Shown here piece by piece: positions 33,667 through 41,571 of a DNA stretch of 64,000 nt (within the stretch, counting starts at the first letter, position 1; every line of letters begins with the position of its first letter). Location: assembly GCF_005221385.1 (NCBI RefSeq), contig NZ_CP039904.1:1957501-2021500 (forward strand), read 5' to 3'. The stretch is from Agrobacterium tumefaciens. Its GTDB lineage: Bacteria > Pseudomonadota > Alphaproteobacteria > Rhizobiales > Rhizobiaceae. Position numbers and translations under genes: made by a program. Under the pieces are notes generated by a model. It had not been told where the DNA came from. It saw only the letters and a program-made list of their open reading frames with translations, and made no database searches.

Positions 33667-35478
33667 ATGGAAACAAAACCAGTCCTCTCCGTCCGTAACC
33701 TGACGACGTCGTTTCTCGTCGATGACGAATGGAAAAGCGTCGTGCGCAACGTCTCTTTCGATGTTGCGCCAGGCGAAACCGTCGCGATTGTCGGCGAATC
33801 CGGTTCCGGCAAGTCCGTCACCTCGCTGTCGCTCATGCGCCTGCTTGCGCCTTCCTCCAGCCGGATCGAAGGCGAAGTGCTGCTCAACGGCCGCAACCTG
33901 CTGGCGCTTTCCGAAAAGGAGATGCGCGGCGTGCGCGGCAACGATATCTCGATGATCTTTCAGGAGCCGATGACCTCGCTCAATCCGATCTTCACCATCG
34001 GCCGTCAGATTTCCGAAGTTCTCATTCGCCACAAGGGGCTTTCGAAACAGCAGGCGCGGGCGGAGACGGTGCGGCTTCTGGAAAAGGTCCGTATTCCCAA
34101 TGCGGCCGGCCGTTTTGACGAATATCCGCATCAGTTTTCCGGCGGCATGCGCCAGCGGGTAATGATTGCCATGGCGCTCGCCTCGCGGCCGAAACTGCTG
34201 ATCGCCGATGAGCCGACGACGGCGCTCGACGTCACCATTCAGGGGCAAATCCTCGACCTGATCAAACTGCTTCAGGAAGAGGAAGGCATGTCGGTCCTTT
34301 TCATCACCCACGACATGGGCGTGGTGGCCGAGATCGCCGACCGGACGATTGTGATGTATCGCGGCGATGAGGTTGAGACCGGACCGACCGAGGAGATATT
34401 CAAACGCGGCAAGCACCCCTATACGCGGGCGCTGCTTTCGGCGGTGCCGAAGCTTGGCTCGATGCGTGATCGGCAATGGCCGACGCGTTTTCCCGTGCTC
34501 GACATGAAAACCGGTCTTTCAACCGAAGCCGAGGAGGTGGCCGAGACGGTTGCGAGCGGTCAGACGCCGGTTCTGTCGGTCAAGAACCTCGTGACGCGTT
34601 TCCCCATCCGCTCCGGCCTGCTGGCGCGCCAGACGGGTGCGGTTCATGCCGTCGAAAACGTCTCCTTCGATCTGTTCCAGGGCGAGACGCTTGCGCTGGT
34701 CGGTGAATCCGGTTGCGGAAAATCCACCACCGGCCGCTCGATCATGCGCCTCGTGGAGCCGTCGTCCGGCGATGTATCGCTTGACGGTTACGATGTGATG
34801 CGGCTCGATACGGTGGGCCTGCGCAACATGCGCAAATCCGTCCAGATGATCTTTCAGGACCCGTTCTCCTCGCTCAATCCGCGCATGACGGTGGGGATGG
34901 CAATTTCCGAACCCTTCATCAAGCACAAGTTGGGCACCACGAAACAGGCGAAGGAAAAGACCGCCGATCTTCTGCAGAAGGTTGGCCTTTCCGCTGATAT
35001 GGCCGGTCGATACCCACATGAGTTTTCCGGCGGCCAGCGTCAGCGCATCGCCATTGCCCGGGCGCTTGCGCTTGATCCCAAGGTTATCGTTGCCGATGAA
35101 AGCGTCTCGGCGCTGGACGTTTCGATCAAGGCGCAGGTCTGCAACCTGTTGCTCGACCTCCAGCAGAGCCTCAACCTCGCCTTCCTGTTCATCTCGCATG
35201 ACATGGCGGTGGTGGAGCGCGTCAGTCACCGTGTGGCGGTGATGTATCTCGGCGAGATCGTCGAAATCGGCCCGCGTGCTGATGTCTTCGACAATCCGCA
35301 GCATGCCTATACGAAAAAGCTGATGGCGGCGGTGCCGGTTCCGGATCCGGCGCGGCGCGGAATAAGGCGCGGCGTTTCCAATGACGAGCTGAAAAGCCCG
35401 ATACGGGCAATGGGATATGAAACGCCTGTACGGACTTACAGGACCGTTTCACCCGGCCATTTCGTGCAGGTGGCCTGA
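33667..35478 (+). CDS. ABC transporter double ATP-binding protein (GsiA-like fusion)
   Basis: This 603-residue protein has two full ATPase domains: Walker [11 protein letters not shown] near residue 41 with signature [10 protein letters not shown], and Walker [12 protein letters not shown] near residue 350 with signature [10 protein letters not shown] and Walker [12 protein letters not shown]. Fused ATPases of this kind serve glutathione (GsiA) and peptide importers. The ATG lies 4 bases after the gamma-glutamyltransferase stop; a further in-frame ATG at 33646 is inside that gene. It is the last gene of the operon; a convergent or independent ankyrin gene follows. Confidence 0.94.
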   Translation: METKPVLSVRNLTTSFLVDDEWKSVVRNVSFDVAPGETVAIVGESGSGKSVTSLSLMRLLAPSSSRIEGEVLLNGRNLLALSEKEMRGVRGNDISMIFQEPMTSLNPIFTIGRQISEVLIRHKGLSKQQARAETVRLLEKVRIPNAAGRFDEYPHQFSGGMRQRVMIAMALASRPKLLIADEPTTALDVTIQGQILDLIKLLQEEEGMSVLFITHDMGVVAEIADRTIVMYRGDEVETGPTEEIFKRGKHPYTRALLSAVPKLGSMRDRQWPTRFPVLDMKTGLSTEAEEVAETVASGQTPVLSVKNLVTRFPIRSGLLARQTGAVHAVENVSFDLFQGETLALVGESGCGKSTTGRSIMRLVEPSSGDVSLDGYDVMRLDTVGLRNMRKSVQMIFQDPFSSLNPRMTVGMAISEPFIKHKLGTTKQAKEKTADLLQKVGLSADMAGRYPHEFSGGQRQRIAIARALALDPKVIVADESVSALDVSIKAQVCNLLLDLQQSLNLAFLFISHDMAVVERVSHRVAVMYLGEIVEIGPRADVFDNPQHAYTKKLMAAVPVPDPARRGIRRGVSNDELKSPIRAMGYETPVRTYRTVSPGHFVQVA

Positions 35479-35571
35479 GGCGGCAAAAAAGCGGGTCTTG
35501 AAGCGAATGCCGGTCATCTGGAATAATGGCGCTGCCCGCACCACCGGTGCCGGCATTCTTTCGAGGTGACG

Positions 35572-36216
35572 ATGCGACGACTGGTTTTATGGGGAGTGCT
35601 GATGATGGCCCTTGGCGCAAATGCTGAGGCTTCCGTTCTGGAAGCCGTAACGGCGAAGGATCACGCGAGGCTCGAACAGCTTTTGAAAAACAGTGGCGTC
35701 ACCGAAGAGCGGAACGCGCAGGGCCAGACGCCTCTTCTGGTTGCCGTCTGGCAAAATGATGTGTCGGCGGCACGCCTGCTTCTCGATGCCGGTGCCGATG
35801 TCGATGCCCGCGACAATATCGAGGACAGCCCGTTTCTGGTGGCGGGTGCACAGGGCAGAACCGAGATCCTGCGGATGATCCTGAAAAAGGGCGCAAACCT
35901 TGAAAGCACCAACCGCTTTGGCGGCACCGCCCTCATTCCGGCTGCCGAAAAGGGACATCCGGAAGCCGTTGATATGCTGCTTGCAGCCGGTTTGGATGTC
36001 GATCACGTCAACCGGCTTGGGTGGACGGCCCTGCTTGAAGTCACAATCCTGAGAGATGGCGGGGCGGTATCCCAGCGGATCGTCCGGTCGCTTCTTGCCG
36101 GCGGCGCTGACGTTGCAGTGAAGGATTTTGACGGAAGGACCGCGCTTGCCCATGCCCGCGAAAGAGGGCTTACGGAAATCGTTGCACTGCTTAAGGCCGC
36201 CGGCGCGAAGGACTGA
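35572..36216 (+). CDS. exported ankyrin-repeat protein
   Basis: This 214-residue protein has a signal peptide (MRRLVLWGVLMMALGANAEA) and then about five ankyrin repeats, visible as GQTPLLVAVWQNDVSAARLL, LLDAGADVDARDN, GGTALIPAAEKGHPEAVDML and GRTALAHARERGLTEIVALL. Ankyrin repeats mediate protein contacts; a periplasmic location is implied. The start is ATG 35572 with GAGG 5 bases upstream; an upstream GTG adds two residues. It stands alone, 93 bases after the ABC ATPase and convergent with the histidine kinase gene (30 bases). Its partner is unknown. Confidence 0.88.
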   Translation: MRRLVLWGVLMMALGANAEASVLEAVTAKDHARLEQLLKNSGVTEERNAQGQTPLLVAVWQNDVSAARLLLDAGADVDARDNIEDSPFLVAGAQGRTEILRMILKKGANLESTNRFGGTALIPAAEKGHPEAVDMLLAAGLDVDHVNRLGWTALLEVTILRDGGAVSQRIVRSLLAGGADVAVKDFDGRTALAHARERGLTEIVALLKAAGAKD

Positions 36217-36246
36217 CCGGCCGCTTGGCCGAGCGCGCGAGCGGCT

Positions 36247-38364
36247 TCAGGCCGACCTCTGCGCCAGCCCGGTGCCTGCCGGAAATATCAGCTGAACCTT
36301 CGCCCCTTCACCGGGTTTCGAATTGATATGCGCCTCGCCGCCGCTCTGGCGAACGAAGCCATAGACCATGGCAAGGCCAAGGCCCGCGCCGCCATGGTCT
36401 CCGCGGGTGGTGAAATAGGGCTCGAAGGCCTTGTCCACCGCCTCCGGCGTCATGCCGATCCCCTCGTCGGTGACTGATATCACCAGTGCATCCTTATCGC
36501 AGGTCGCCTCGATTGAAATCAGGCCGCCATCAGGCATGGCAGCCGCCGCATTGAGGCAGAGGTTGAGGATGGACTGCTCGAAGAGGGCGGGGTCGAGCGG
36601 GATTGTGGGAAGATTGTCATCGAGATCGAGCGCGATCCGGCATTTGGGCCCGACCGCGATCTCGAGGATATCGGCCATGCCGCGCAGCAGGTTGGCGACA
36701 TTGATTGAGCTTGGATGGATCGGCTGCTGGCTGCCGATGGTCAACATGCTGCTGGCGAGAGACCGGCCGCGATCCGCCGCCTTGCGGATACGGGCAATGT
36801 GCCGGTTCTGGCGGTCGTTGAACCCGGCCTCGCGCTCCAAAAGCCCCAGACTGCCGGTGATGATGCCGATCATGTTGCCCACCTCATGGCTGACCTGGTG
36901 GGTCATGCGCATGATGCCGTCCAGCCGCTGGGCCTTTACGGCTTCCGCTTCCTGCCGGTCGAGTGCCGTGACATCGCGGGCAAGCAGCACGATGCCGCCA
37001 TCCGGCTGGCGCGACATCGATACTTCGATCACCCGTTCGTCTCCGGTGCGGTGGCGCACAACGGCGCGCTCCATCAACGCGCCCTTTTCGCTCTCGAACG
37101 GCAGCAGCATCGGATCGATTTCCGGGACCGGTTCGACAAACCGGCGGATCGGCAGTTTTCGCGACGAGCCGGAGCGTCCGACCAGTTCGATGATGCGGCG
37201 GTTCATGGTGATCGGCCGGCCGGTTGCATCAAACAGCGCTATGCCCTCATTCATGTTACGGAAGGTCGAGCGGATGGTGCGGGCCGCCGCTTCCGCCGTG
37301 CGCCTGAGGCGCGAGACGCGGTCGACGCTGTCATGAAAGGCGCGGAATGCGTCAAGCAGACGGATCAACTCCGTTTCCGAGCCGCTATAGGAAGGCGGGC
37401 CGACATCCTTTTCCCCTTTGGCAAGCGCATTCATGCCGTTGGAGAGCGCCGCGATCCCGCGCGACACCCGCATTACCGAGCGGATGGAGAGGATAGCCAC
37501 CACCAGAACCAGCAGCGAGGCCACGGCGACGATGACCAGCAGCCGGCTGAGTGCATCGGAGGTGGAGATCAGGTCTTCGTTCAGGCTGCGGGCAACTGCG
37601 TCGCCCTGGGTTTCCGTGACATGGGAGAGGTCGCGCGACACGGTGTGAAGCCGCGACACCGAGGCGCGGATGGCGAACATTTCAAGGAGATAACGGCTCT
37701 GGGCCGCAAAGACCCGCTCATAGGGTTGCATCTCGGCCAGAGGCAAGCGCTCGCCGGGGTAACCCTGCTGACGCGCGGTGGTTTCGGCGACATAACGGCG
37801 GCGCAGTTCGCCCAGCTGGAAAAGACTGTCGGATGCGGAGGCGGCCTGCACGATGCCGTTCATGCGCCGGCGCAGCTCGGGGTCGGCAATGCCGCGACCG
37901 GTGGCGATTTCGCCGAGTGCCGCCGCCGCTTCCGCCTTGTGGGCCTGTGCGGCATCGGCATCCCTGGCGAGATCGAGCGTCTGCGCCCGGATAAGCTGGA
38001 GCAGTTCGACGATGCGTTCGCTCGCAAAGCCGCGTGCTGCCCGCTCCCCGCTGGCTGGCCCGGTCATCTCCAGCAGCAGGTCGACCTGCTGGACCACGGA
38101 GCGGCTTTCGCTGGAAACGCGATAGGGCGAGGCGGCATTCATCAGGAAAGGCGCGCTGGAGACGAGATCGGAGACCTGCCGGGAGACCAGCGACGCCTTG
38201 GCGAGACTGGAAAAAGCCTGCAAGCCATAGGCCGCCATTTCATCGCGGGCGCGCTGCAGGCCATAAATGGCGATGGCCGACAGGCTGAAGACGAGGACGC
38301 AGGTAAAGACGATCGCAAAGGGCAGGCGAAACGCGATCGAGGAAAGGAAGGAACGGCTGATCAC
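36247..38364 (-). CDS. membrane sensor histidine kinase with periplasmic domain and PAS
   Basis: This 705-residue kinase has a transmembrane helix at about 15-35, a helical periplasmic domain of about 240 residues, a second helix (LLVIVAVASLLVLVVAILS), a HAMP-like linker, a PAS-like domain (FRNMNEGIALFDATGRPITM), the phosphoacceptor H493 in HQVSHEVGN, an N-box (NLCLNAAAAM) and G-boxes (DEGIGM, GGAGLGLAM). Large helical periplasmic domains of this kind can sense through a periplasmic binding protein, as in TorS (established for that family). It is translationally coupled to the response regulator gene (4-base overlap) and lies across from two solute-binding-protein genes, which suggests binding-protein-mediated sensing (inference). 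Confidence 0.92.
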   Translation of the reverse strand: MISRSFLSSIAFRLPFAIVFTCVLVFSLSAIAIYGLQRARDEMAAYGLQAFSSLAKASLVSRQVSDLVSSAPFLMNAASPYRVSSESRSVVQQVDLLLEMTGPASGERAARGFASERIVELLQLIRAQTLDLARDADAAQAHKAEAAAALGEIATGRGIADPELRRRMNGIVQAASASDSLFQLGELRRRYVAETTARQQGYPGERLPLAEMQPYERVFAAQSRYLLEMFAIRASVSRLHTVSRDLSHVTETQGDAVARSLNEDLISTSDALSRLLVIVAVASLLVLVVAILSIRSVMRVSRGIAALSNGMNALAKGEKDVGPPSYSGSETELIRLLDAFRAFHDSVDRVSRLRRTAEAAARTIRSTFRNMNEGIALFDATGRPITMNRRIIELVGRSGSSRKLPIRRFVEPVPEIDPMLLPFESEKGALMERAVVRHRTGDERVIEVSMSRQPDGGIVLLARDVTALDRQEAEAVKAQRLDGIMRMTHQVSHEVGNMIGIITGSLGLLEREAGFNDRQNRHIARIRKAADRGRSLASSMLTIGSQQPIHPSSINVANLLRGMADILEIAVGPKCRIALDLDDNLPTIPLDPALFEQSILNLCLNAAAAMPDGGLISIEATCDKDALVISVTDEGIGMTPEAVDKAFEPYFTTRGDHGGAGLGLAMVYGFVRQSGGEAHINSKPGEGAKVQLIFPAGTGLAQRSA

Positions 38365-39107
38365 GGGGAAAGCTCGCCCTCGTCGGTGTGGAGCACATAT
38401 CCCTTGCCGCGCCGCGTCTTGATATGGCGCGGCAGGTCTGGGTTTATCTCGATCTTGCGCCGCAGCCGCAGCACCAGAACATCGACGTTGCGGTCGATAT
38501 AGCGGTCGCTTTCCGAACCCAGCCGGTCGAGGATCTGCGAACGGCTGACGGGCTGGTTTGGTGTTTCGGCGAGAATTTCCAGCAGCGCGAATTCGGCGCT
38601 GGTCAGCGTGCGGCTGCGGTCCGCAAGGCAGACGGCCCGGCGGGCATCGAGATCGATCGCCCAGTCGCCGAGGCGCAGCGCCGTGCGGCCATGGTCACGC
38701 TCGCTGTCCTTTTCCTGTTTCAGCGAGGGGATCGTTCGGCGCAGAACGGCCTTGATCCGTGCCGTCAGTTCGATGGGTTCAAAGGGTTTGACGACATAAT
38801 CGTCGGCGGCCGTTTCCAGACCGAGAACCCGGTCGGCGGCGCTGCCGGCGGCCGTGACCATGACAATGCCGATATCACTATCGACCTTGCCGCGCAGCCG
38901 CTGGGCGAAGGTGCGGCCGGACGTGCCGGGCAGATTGTGATCAACGAGCACCAGCTGCATCCTGTCCCGCGCCAATATCTCGTCCGCTTCCTCGGCGGAG
39001 CGGGCGCAGGTGGGCAGCCAGCCCTCGGCCTCGACGAGGTCCGAGATAAGCTCGGCCATATCAGGATCGTCCTCGACGATCAGAATGCGAACCTTCTGAT
39101 TAAGCAC
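38361..39107 (-). CDS. OmpR-family response regulator
   Basis: This 248-residue regulator has a receiver domain with acidic pair VEDD (residues 11-14), phosphoacceptor D56 (VLVDHNLPG), the T/S region MVTAAGS and the conserved Lys in VVKPFEP, and a C-terminal winged helix (TSAEFALLEILAE ... RNVDVLVLRLRRKIE ... TRRGKGYVL). The start is a GTG at 39107 with GGGAGGAAG upstream. It precedes and overlaps the histidine kinase gene. The divergent importer operon starts 210 bases away and is its probable target. Confidence 0.94.
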   Translation of the reverse strand: MLNQKVRILIVEDDPDMAELISDLVEAEGWLPTCARSAEEADEILARDRMQLVLVDHNLPGTSGRTFAQRLRGKVDSDIGIVMVTAAGSAADRVLGLETAADDYVVKPFEPIELTARIKAVLRRTIPSLKQEKDSERDHGRTALRLGDWAIDLDARRAVCLADRSRTLTSAEFALLEILAETPNQPVSRSQILDRLGSESDRYIDRNVDVLVLRLRRKIEINPDLPRHIKTRRGKGYVLHTDEGELSP

Positions 39108-39186
39108 GGTATCTTCCTCCCGCCATCATCATAGGCGCGGCTGCGGCGATCTTCAAAGGCTCGCTGGTTATCTCCCCCGTCATAAT

Positions 39187-39235
39187 TGTAATATCTGTAA
39201 TCTTGTTCGGCGGTGCAGTGAAAAATTGGTAACCA
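39187..39235. promoter_or_regulatory. candidate response-regulator sites in the divergent region
   Basis: Two direct TGTAAT hexamers lie 9 bases apart (39187-39192 and 39196-39201), and a small perfect dyad TGGT-A-ACCA follows at 39227-39235. OmpR-type regulators bind direct repeats, usually 10-11 bases apart, so the 9-base spacing is a caveat. The region lies in the only AT-rich part of the 210-base gap between regulator and importer. Confidence 0.3.
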
Positions 39236-39317
39236 TTCTTCGATTGCGGTACGGGCCGAATGTGACATGCTGTTTGTGGAGACTGGAACGGGGAGGTTCC
39301 AGGCAGGGAGGCTTTAA

Positions 39318-40346
39318 GTGAAACGATTGACCGCACTTGCGGCGAGCATGGCTTTATGGCTGTGCGGCGCAGGGCATGGCATGGCCGAGCCGAAGTTGAA
39401 CGTCCTGTGCGGCGTCGACGAGGCCTGGTGCGTGGCCATGCAGCGGGCCTTCGAGGCAAGGATGGGCCTTGAGATTTCGATGGTTCGCAGGAGCACAGGC
39501 GAAATTCTCGACCAGATTCGTGCGGAACGATCCCACCCGACAGTCGACGTCTGGTGGGGTGGCACGGGCGATACCCATTTGCAGGCCGGCTCGGAAGGGC
39601 TGCTGGACGAGTATCAGCCCCTGCATCCACAGGACCTGTTGCCCTGGGCGCAGAATTTTTATGCCATGTCCGGATCAAGGTCCGCCGGCATTTATGCCGG
39701 AGCGCTGGGATTTGCCTATAATTCCGAACTGCTCGCCAGAAACAATCTGCCGGCTCCCACCTGCTGGAAGGATCTGGCGAAGGACATTTATCGCGGCCAT
39801 ATCCTGACCGGCAATCCAAACTATTCCGGCACGGCGTTCACCATGCTCGCCACGCTGGTGCAGCTGTTCGGCGAGGAGGAGGCCTTCGGTTTCATGACGA
39901 AACTGAACGGGAATGTCGTCGGTTATACCAAGGTGGGTGCAGCGCCCGTCAAGGCGGCGGCGCGGGGCGAGGTCGTGATCGGGATTTCCTTCATGCATGA
40001 CGCGGTGACCCAGAAGATCGAAGGGTTTCCGCTGGTCATCGTCGCCCCCTGCGAAGGCACCGGTTACGAGATCGGGGCGGTCAGCATCGTCAAGGGCAAC
40101 CGCAATACGGCCCTTGCGCAGGCCTTCGTGGAATTTGCGCTGAGCCCGGAGGGACAGGCGACTGGGGCTGCGGCGGGCCAGAACCAGGTGCCGTCCAACG
40201 CCCGGGCGACATTGCCGCTCACCGCACCCGATATATCGATGATCAAGATGGTGGACTATGACTTCGCCACCTTCGGACAGCCGGAAGAGCGAAGTCGGTT
40301 ATTGAGCCGCTTCGACAGCGAAATCCACCCGAGCCAGACCCAGTAG
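39318..40346 (+). CDS. solute-binding protein 1 of AfuA/iron(III) type, possible sensor partner
   Basis: This 342-residue periplasmic binding protein of family 1 has a signal peptide ending near GHGMA and the motifs VDVWWGGTGDTHLQAG, YSGTAFTMLATLVQLFGEEEA and VKAAARGEVVIGISFMHDA. It is a clear paralogue of the next gene product (341 residues). Family members were annotated as ferric-iron binders, but AfuA of Actinobacillus binds sugar phosphates. GTG 39318 is preceded by AGGGAGG. Being first after the divergent two-component genes, it could be the binding protein that reports to the kinase while the second feeds the transporter (inference). Confidence 0.87.
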   Translation: MKRLTALAASMALWLCGAGHGMAEPKLNVLCGVDEAWCVAMQRAFEARMGLEISMVRRSTGEILDQIRAERSHPTVDVWWGGTGDTHLQAGSEGLLDEYQPLHPQDLLPWAQNFYAMSGSRSAGIYAGALGFAYNSELLARNNLPAPTCWKDLAKDIYRGHILTGNPNYSGTAFTMLATLVQLFGEEEAFGFMTKLNGNVVGYTKVGAAPVKAAARGEVVIGISFMHDAVTQKIEGFPLVIVAPCEGTGYEIGAVSIVKGNRNTALAQAFVEFALSPEGQATGAAAGQNQVPSNARATLPLTAPDISMIKMVDYDFATFGQPEERSRLLSRFDSEIHPSQTQ

Positions 40347-40460
40347 GGCCAAAAACCAACACCTCGAAAAGACAGCGTGCGCGCCGCAGGGCGCCGCGAC
40401 CGGCAGCGCCATGTCCGCGCGCTGCCCAGGAATTCAGACGCAAGCTACAGGAGGATAACC

Positions 40461-41486
40461 ATGCGACTGACGATACTTTCCACCCTGCTTTTTGCCGGCA
40501 CGGCACTGAGCGCCGTTTCCGCGCAGGCGGCGGGCGAACTGAACCTCATCTGCTCGGCCGATGTCGTCATCTGCGAACAGATGAAGGGCGATTTTGAAAA
40601 GTCGCATGACATCAAGGTCAATATGGTGCGCCTGTCTTCTGGCGAAACCTATGCCAAGGTGCGCGCGGAAGCCCGCAACCCGAAGACCGATATCTGGTGG
40701 GCCGGTACCGGCGATCCGCATATGCAGGCGGCCTCGGAAAACCTGACGCTGGAATACAAGTCGCCGATGCTCGACCAGTTGCAGGACTGGGCCGTGAAAC
40801 AGGCCGAAAGCACCGGTTACAGGACTGTCGGCGTTTATGCCGGTGCGCTGGGCTGGGGCTACAACACCGAAATCTTCAAGTCGAAGGGTTACAAGGAGCC
40901 GAAGTGCTGGGCCGACCTGCTGGCGCCGGAACTGAAGGGTGAAATCCAGATCGCCAATCCGAACTCTTCGGGCACCGCCTATACCGCGCTTGCCTCGCTC
41001 GCGCAGATCATGGGTGAAGATCAGGCGATCGACTATCTGAAGAAGCTCAACGTCAATATCTCGCAATATACCAAGTCGGGTTCCGCACCGGTCAAGGCGG
41101 CGGCGCGCGGCGAGACGGCGCTCGGCATCGTCTTCATGCATGATGCGGTGGCGCAGACGGCGGAAGGCTTCCCGGTGAAGTCGATCGCGCCGTGCGAAGG
41201 CACGGGTTACGAAATCGGCTCCATGTCGATCATCAAGGGTGCCCGCAACCTCGACAATGCCAAGACCTGGTACGACTGGGCGCTGAAACCGGAAGTGCAG
41301 TCGCGCATGAAGGACGCCAAGTCCTTCCAGCTTCCCTCCAACAAGACGGCGGAAGTGCCGAAAGAAGCGCCGAAGTTCGAGGATATCAAGCTCATCGACT
41401 ACGACTTCAAGACCTATGGCGATCCGGCCAAGCGCAAGGCGCTTCTGGAACGTTGGGACCGTGAGGTTGGTGCGGTCGCCAACTGA
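40461..41486 (+). CDS. solute-binding protein 2 of AfuA/iron(III) type
   Basis: This 341-residue periplasmic binding protein has a signal peptide (MRLTILSTLLFAGTALSAVSAQA) and aligns along its length with the preceding gene product: DIWWAGTGDPHMQAA, NSSGTAYTALASLAQIMGEDQA, VKAAARGETALGIVFMHDA and CEGTGYEIGSMSIIKGARN. An excellent ribosome binding site (GGAGG, 40450-40454) suggests high expression, as usual for the transport subunit. The gap to the permease gene is 85 bases. Paired Cys residues near the mature N-terminus (LICSADVVICEQM) are shared with its paralogue (LCGVDEAWC). Confidence 0.9.
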   Translation: MRLTILSTLLFAGTALSAVSAQAAGELNLICSADVVICEQMKGDFEKSHDIKVNMVRLSSGETYAKVRAEARNPKTDIWWAGTGDPHMQAASENLTLEYKSPMLDQLQDWAVKQAESTGYRTVGVYAGALGWGYNTEIFKSKGYKEPKCWADLLAPELKGEIQIANPNSSGTAYTALASLAQIMGEDQAIDYLKKLNVNISQYTKSGSAPVKAAARGETALGIVFMHDAVAQTAEGFPVKSIAPCEGTGYEIGSMSIIKGARNLDNAKTWYDWALKPEVQSRMKDAKSFQLPSNKTAEVPKEAPKFEDIKLIDYDFKTYGDPAKRKALLERWDREVGAVAN

Positions 41487-41571
41487 TCTTAACTCCGGCG
41501 ACAGGCATCCCGGCTTTTAAAGCCGGGGTGTCCGCCACTCTCTCATCGGCATGAAATAAGCGAGGTCGGCC

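Noticed and set aside
31323..33941. An 872-codon open frame on the minus strand
   Set aside because: It lies antisense to the permease, gamma-glutamyltransferase and ATPase genes, which have full family motifs. Its translation is rich in Arg, His and Gly without domains, a usual shadow in GC-rich DNA.
36715..38502. A 595-codon plus-strand frame opposite the histidine kinase
   Set aside because: The kinase has H-, N- and G-boxes in the minus frame; the plus frame has no recognisable segment.
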